From: an uncultured Eubacteriales bacterium
GTDB taxonomy: Bacteria > Bacillota > Clostridia > Oscillospirales > Oscillospiraceae
Reading direction: 5' to 3'
NCBI GenBank assembly: GCA_905198835.1
Contig: CAJKDY010000007.1
Coordinates: forward strand, 1-64,000
DNA: 64,000 nucleotides
A program made the translations under genes and the position numbers. Of this stretch, positions 61,701 through 64,000 are shown piece by piece. Position 1 is the stretch's first letter. Each line of letters begins with the position of its first letter. The notes beneath the pieces were generated by a model, which was not told the DNA's origin, did not search any database, and saw only the letters and a program-made list of their open reading frames with translations.

Positions 61701-64000
61701 TGAAGTCCAGAACGTAGTAAGCCACGGGGTCGGTGGTCAGCGCGTCGCCGTCCTGGCTGATAAAGCGCAGGACGTACACCCCGTCATCCTTGTTGAAGGC
61801 CCCGGCGTCCAGGGTAAGGGTGGCCGCCGCCACAGCGGGCTTTCGGTCGCCGGCGGCAATGGCGTTGCCCTCGGAATCCACGCTCATGCCGGCAGTCTGG
61901 ACCACCGTCTTACCACCGGGGAAGACCCCGGAGAAGGTGAGCAGGGTGCGGTTGCCGTCCGCGCTCTTCAAGGCGGTGGCGTTCGCGATGCTGCCGTCCG
62001 CGGTGGAGCCCACATAGCTGGCCGCGGTACTTCCCCAGAGGGTATCCGTGCTCAGATCAGGCAGGGTCGCGCCCGAGGCGAAGCGGTAGACCTCCATCTC
62101 CACAGTCAGGTCGGTGTTGCCCGGGTTCTTCAGGGTGATGGGATACACGGTGGTATCGCCGTCCACAGCCGAGAAATAACGGTCCACGGCGTTGGTGCCC
62201 GACTGGAAGTTGCCCGCGGTGCCGCCGGAGGAGGTAATGGAGCGGTTGGGATCGATGGGCGTGGCGCCGTCGGGCTTCAACGCCGTCTCATCGGTCACGG
62301 TGAGCTGAACGTCAGACGCCTTCAAGATGACCTTGAAGGTATATGCGCTCTTCGCGCCGTCCACATCGCCCTGATCGGTCCCTGTCAACTGATTGCCGCC
62401 CACGGCGCTCCGGTTCTCCCACTGCATGGCGGAGATGACCGTGCCGGTGGCCTGGGTAGCGGTGATGTCGTACTTGCCCTTCACCACAGTAAAGGCCACG
62501 GTGTCCTTGTCGTCCAGCTTGTTGGCGTCGTTGCCCGTGTTGGTGCCGTTGGTATGGGTCCCGTCGCTGCCGGCCACGTTGTCGATATCAAAGGTAAAGG
62601 TCTTCTTGACCGCGGTGTTGTCACCGTTCTTCAGCTCCAACACCAGCTTCTTGACCTCGCCCGCACCGTCGATGGCGCCGGTAACGGTGTAGGTCTTCTG
62701 GTTCAGCCAGCCGCCCACCCAGGTCTTGGCGGTGATGGTGTAGCTGTGGCCGGTGGTCACGGCGTCCGCCGCGGTCTGGGCCGTGGGCGCGCCGGTGGTG
62801 GGCGTCAGGTCGTCGCTGTCGGTGGGCGTGCCGGCGTTATTCGCCAGGCTCCGCCAGGCCAGGGTGTAGTCCTCATCCCAGCCCTTGCCGGTGGCGGTGC
62901 CGGCCGCCATGGTGGAGGCGTACTTCACATCCACGCTCTGGCCGTCCAGCACGGTGTTGCCCGAGGTCAGCTCGGTGGTGTTGTAGTAGAGCTTCGCCGC
63001 GGTCCCTTCGGTGTCGTTGGCCACCTCGCCGCTGTCATCCGGCGTGACATAGGCAGACTTATACATGGGCTTCACCGCGGTGACGGTAAAGTAGTTGGCC
63101 GTCCGGGTGGTGTGGGTCCGATCGATCTTATCGCTCAGGGCGATCATCCCCGTCTTGTCCCCGGCGGTCAGGTTCTGACCCTGGTGGGCACGGACATAGA
63201 CGGTGTACTCGTCGTTGGGATCCAGCGCCCCAGCAGCGGTGACAAAGGCGTCCTGCGTGGCGTCCCAGGTGGTGGTCACAACGGTGGTGCCGTCCTTGGC
63301 CACCAGCAGTGCGGAGTAGTCGGTGGCGGCGTTGGCGTCATCGACGTAAGCCACGGTGTCCTCGGTGATCTTCACCACGCCCTGATAGCCCACATAGACA
63401 GGATCGGAGATGGCGGCCTCGATGGAGTTCCCGCCCTTGATGGAGGAGGCGATCAGATAGATCTCCTTACCCTCCATCCCCGTGGGCGTATAGGTAGCGG
63501 TGTTTACCGGCGCGCCGCCGCTCTCGATCACCGTGCCGCCGGCGACGGTCAATGTCACATTGCCGGAGGCGTCCTTGGCCCAGGTCACAGTGGGCTTGGT
63601 GCCGTAGGTATCGCCCACCACCCAGCGGTAGATGTAGTCGCCGGTGGTCTCATCGGCGCTGGCGGTCAGAGTCCGCCCCGCCGGGTCGGTGGTCAGGGTA
63701 GCGAAGGAGACCGTGTCGGTGGCCTTCACCACCGTGTTGTCCTTGTCGGTGGTCACCGCCGTGATCTCCACGGGCACCACCTCGATGGTCAGCTTGTACC
63801 AGCTGTTGACCGTATCGGTGGCGCCAGCGTCAATGTCGAAGGAGAAGGCCGTCGTAGAGGTATAGGTCCCCACCGGCAGGCCGGCGGCAATGGACAGGGT
63901 CAGGTCCTTGTCGTCGTCCACAGGCGGTGTGGTGGTGTTCTTGTGCATCTCATCATCGATCTGCTTCTTGGCGGTGATGGCCGCGCCGTCAGACAGGCTC
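52792..64000 (-). CDS. giant multidomain SLH surface protein (partial, over 3,700 aa)
   Basis: The frame is open from the right window edge to the stop at 52792 (3,735 visible residues), so the start and any signal peptide are outside. The protein is a chain of Thr/Asp/Val/Gly-rich beta-sandwich (Ig-like) domains, with InlB-type repeats marked by phrases like FFVGWYG and VYAMFD. A charged Asp/Lys/Pro-rich linker follows about 400-500 residues from the end, then an 8-Gly spacer, an InlB-like repeat (YKFLGWSLSA) and three SLH repeats (NRASVATIIARA, TRQELALVMARLSG, RRDETVKIFNAYL). It ends with YMTWPDVTKDQWAYYEIIEA and CWIDARW. Probably an adhesin or S-layer stalk. Translation is confident; roles are inferred. 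Confidence 0.85.
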   Translation of the reverse strand, partial: SLSDGAAITAKKQIDDEMHKNTTTPPVDDDKDLTLSIAAGLPVGTYTSTTAFSFDIDAGATDTVNSWYKLTIEVVPVEITAVTTDKDNTVVKATDTVSFATLTTDPAGRTLTASADETTGDYIYRWVVGDTYGTKPTVTWAKDASGNVTLTVAGGTVIESGGAPVNTATYTPTGMEGKEIYLIASSIKGGNSIEAAISDPVYVGYQGVVKITEDTVAYVDDANAATDYSALLVAKDGTTVVTTTWDATQDAFVTAAGALDPNDEYTVYVRAHQGQNLTAGDKTGMIALSDKIDRTHTTRTANYFTVTAVKPMYKSAYVTPDDSGEVANDTEGTAAKLYYNTTELTSGNTVLDGQSVDVKYASTMAAGTATGKGWDEDYTLAWRSLANNAGTPTDSDDLTPTTGAPTAQTAADAVTTGHSYTITAKTWVGGWLNQKTYTVTGAIDGAGEVKKLVLELKNGDNTAVKKTFTFDIDNVAGSDGTHTNGTNTGNDANKLDDKDTVAFTVVKGKYDITATQATGTVISAMQWENRSAVGGNQLTGTDQGDVDGAKSAYTFKVILKASDVQLTVTDETALKPDGATPIDPNRSITSSGGTAGNFQSGTNAVDRYFSAVDGDTTVYPITLKNPGNTDLTVEMEVYRFASGATLPDLSTDTLWGSTAASYVGSTADGSIANATALKSADGNRTLLTFSGVFPGGKTVVQTAGMSVDSEGNAIAAGDRKPAVAAATLTLDAGAFNKDDGVYVLRFISQDGDALTTDPVAYYVLDFKVEPLPIVDVATTRTDTANATTNTTYVPGEGDTVQLTGATNGTTGGFGNVKVNDGANDVAADSIAAPALADNTDVKYQWVRAGSGKSKADIAAAVEINANGQLVKKASASADVVLLTANGGQTKQYTVQTADLNGKLFLVAYAPNDTATPSLVNATDFAVSDAIVTKGDVKIIVKLDTVQQPQTGTADPGYGIKLLESTETDLDAKGIETDWNTGRYYTAPVDMGKTYKVYAETFKGSGVFEDTGLTLGKQADNSALSQVEVNYYNVNFKPTMTVANTYDGFASAMDDTKVMADAVSLWLKGTATGATYGKITHVAADAVGVSTTPVLSVMKVKLQVAANTDNDAATAQSWDEAAYKPHYTLGWSDGATPSGTTFGNTSGITYPTTGDVVDSTADLVPANIYQKTASVELKQKLYTITFNVTGAGSLTSVALTTTEEDTTFTGKTLPTTAGSTIDAVGTAVFADVPAGAYKVAPTAKKGTTIVAVEMPTGTDIMADGEFSITGDATGKIELKASKYELTWQDNFVYTEATTKPADEFVNSNAFTKSGLVYGYASGGTYKLRLVNTGDATLEDLVVTPTFTAGDFTYDLTKAWKNEVTGTTVDLTDGSVDLAVGEYVTFEITVPTGKSVATYTGTFDATTQEILVANKVTYTPKYEVVKAPIIRVKPTDIDAPVYDPDDPKKPDVTVTENIYPDPSVVGGKLESIQWTDKDGNVLDPATDTFQPGKAYTVTLVYKADDNHEFDNTYVTNVDDTTPGDNTAAEQEKNFGYTIDGHKHDNTTTKVTVSKTTADDDTLTLVYTFPATAPKLEVAASSDGNRQTGKIDSFTVTSDGPVDIYWVMVDTTHGGDADSAGNYAAPATSLVAPTAAEIMKAGLAGNATAIAAKGAKLAGKQTSATGTVTPNTNLAAGIDKNGNVYTVYAVAVPAGTDLSDDAKIAAAVVSPLAQDDLKTAYRVQAVVPDANAADGLIVKPGLGSATYGEQDDHVAYVAAETDPVQAVDVEVTILGTAVNEFTQWIATASSGSFVDGKNKEKATQFIPSKNAILTASFQGIPMLQLDGTPRTKELSKDYLLSQSLLEDGVASNPGSTTINGDATLLITYQFDPATGAPIDAKTVWNALRAGTESAITAPYFTATAGSVVDSASIQLDAGGHFPVTLNPGQVTERGGTNKVNMSAAWAKDYKANEGAGDQNVDFDDTKGYDIGIYKAIIWVYDAGVLTNTTLYPDDATAGIANAELLIDSIDLELNIVDQPPVMYGIEKSWDLNPLDPLGYEKDWTVKINDGSGTYIDPKLSITKVKHNGTETTLATADILELVMGTDYTYGAASDTMGDLYNQDLTLNIAQIWRLVDKYLEEYETATGAKDGLTEGDYIQLSLEMTNKDEVNEDAKKVTKPLTLKIVDTTPTVAISLNQSTAAKGQTIKAQVSSKALLHTHANVPTPTYDVVDNTTHHNGTNDTIDAEVRWYRLAKDTDPDADHDGVITEAELVAAGATVLQSNKAADGVSTVTGAGVLDYTVQPADSGHKLYAAIDGNDYNFLGANVAGPVEITMEVKVVVSKADLQRDNTGKVTQSPTADPTRGTVTAAPTALDGNGLTAPGTDGYVNLKQTAAQGHFFVGWYGEDTNSTDTPKAESGSFTKNADKTGDGATTAETYFWPVTDSTVYAMFDLLPTLVKDSTYDLYGADVPANRTFTYTKNDGSGDVSVVITGSFKDGTTSKTLALADFDQVAGVANDGTATAADIGKTGDYVIKESWIKANLTLNGLEDNDYTIQFKDNTKDTAGSTADDVYSPDVKLTVTAAAVEITARVQDVKAAGETTPVYHGKVTLDGKPDPADVISTQSLTVQTVDGKKVVVGDIVAIPDDGYVFDKWVIITPDATAIAAGAIATVADATKETTTFTTNVPGAIVEARFKVAQWSVTEDAKASVYYGDDEFTTQDDVTITGVNGQSFDVAIATAAELTAASVTFDAAKLAAATTDATAWFELDGTYNSVPGGTAVKVKVGANYAKGVHVEKDINGDDVTDELVVFLKVTEINTGDVKYVPYTVDMMTTPVSIENGVDGAGFLANFQADGHAGEYPNHGDPVDLKYFTLDKVVSDENANDTVSATTAAASRVDTGAWTVSPATYDGTGANVGTGNQNENSYKFTFTYKPNADDDVGIYDYKPATATIKFPVNAPDLALLFSDVLGTAHYEPEGAVAQVYEGTDYSEPNLPDVKEGIAPYAMGENANTFRKGEHITYLDVEPQYKVTLKGLGDVYGVKVKEELTGFTVYGDPMSFKDGKFLSSEAPKTFNLELTEMPGTPGKWVGVHTAKYTVTGYATQAAADADTTGEHPEVTATYELTIEVKPKVIETIDVKLDDPTDTTPEITGTTDDDKPVDDKTPDKHDNVPIKPGKVTPEKEHEEVTGREITVEIDPNYIYTKDDPDTPDPEPEITDNTKVNGKDKTDPRIEVERDEDDGDHIIHIVEGIPVLMFEDYKGTDAALTDHKGPKVDHTRVADTITEGTTNAGAYTIDLGAYGDVVYDITVAGGTVAGTKDLLAIGAKLSTLNEIESLTPGGAKQRYVLDLTALNKESATAGTYTLTLTAKGESADGGDQDDVVATYTFTIIIRKAGGGGGGGGSDPACPNQVAYLLGLYGTTTDPVMEKVANNGKVKNVPGVTAIDGYKFLGWSLSAPTGDATADAKRETVDPKSVSITGDTIFYAVYQPIYDLGRPFHEHYVIGYPNGNFGPADNINRASVATIIARAVLPNFVEGADYGNPGGYSDVDGHWAASAIAYCSRYNVFKGYDDGTFKPDQSITRQELALVMARLSGVKTAEELPFTDIGDAGTWAVDGIYTAYANGWVNGYTDGTFKPLNPIRRDETVKIFNAYLYRGVNEEGLSKLTEYVCSGNASHIAGNGTTEYMTWPDVTKDQWAYYEIIEAANDHEYVVDETLPKGYTVPETWDKCWIDARWLYHDDLSDGGPTVGLLSAGFRVWN

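Noticed and set aside
1..64000. CRISPR arrays and insertion sequences
   Set aside because: No regularly spaced repeats with unique spacers and no transposase gene were seen on either strand.

Overview
The window comes from a high-GC, Gram-positive-type member of the Clostridia, most likely a gut Oscillospirales bacterium. The reasons are several cell-surface proteins with S-layer homology (SLH) repeats, purine-rich ribosome binding sites, sigma-A promoters with 17-bp spacers, a SAM riboswitch upstream of metK, tRNAs with encoded CCA, and intergenic repeats of a kind seen in gut Firmicutes. This is inferred from sequence features; no database was searched.

Positions 1-12.7 kb hold the late end of a prophage, all on the minus strand and cut by the left window edge. 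In transcription order it has a small terminase, an r1t-type holin, a small membrane protein, a hypothetical protein, a large terminase, a scaffold, the capsid, a tail protein, the portal, two collagen-like fibres, a DUF6273 protein, an amidase endolysin and an XhlA-like protein. The P22-like portal and the lack of visible long-tail genes suggest a short-tailed phage. It abuts host ftsH (12.85 kb). The sodium/proline symporter putP follows.

Positions 16.9-21.3 kb hold a three-gene operon that reads as a small cohesin/dockerin surface system: a cohesin-like protein with a copper-amine-oxidase-type stalk, a secreted dockerin protein, and a cohesin-like SLH-anchored protein. Next come an EAL phosphodiesterase, mgtE, galM, degV, and a TetR / DUF308 / MMPL exporter / secreted coiled-coil cluster.

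Positions 33.9-37.0 kb hold an AT-richer islet bounded by 87-bp direct repeats of the 3' end of sdpI. It carries an unrecognised two-gene unit (one protein with an HTH and a GNAT-like tail) and a mazEF toxin-antitoxin pair. sdpI-sdpR and a tRNA-Thr/tRNA-Tyr unit follow.

Positions 38.4-46.1 kb form a housekeeping run: HAD phosphatase, YmdB-type phosphodiesterase, an SbcD/YhaO-like and YhaN-like pair, signal peptidase I, rqcP, a YitT protein, comF and mreB. Then come metK under a SAM riboswitch, a degenerate rhomboid, mtnN and luxS (SAM synthesis and recycling). From 49.8 kb to the right edge are three SLH surface proteins on the minus strand: one fused to a phosphatase-like domain whose catalytic Cys is Ser, one of 387 aa, and a giant one of more than 3,700 aa that runs off the window.

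The most unusual signal is a structured RNA element of about 135 nt present twice, after terS in the prophage (12112-12243, minus) and after mreB in the host (46080-46215, plus). Each copy starts right after the TAG stop of the upstream gene, and several predicted stems differ in sequence between copies while staying paired.
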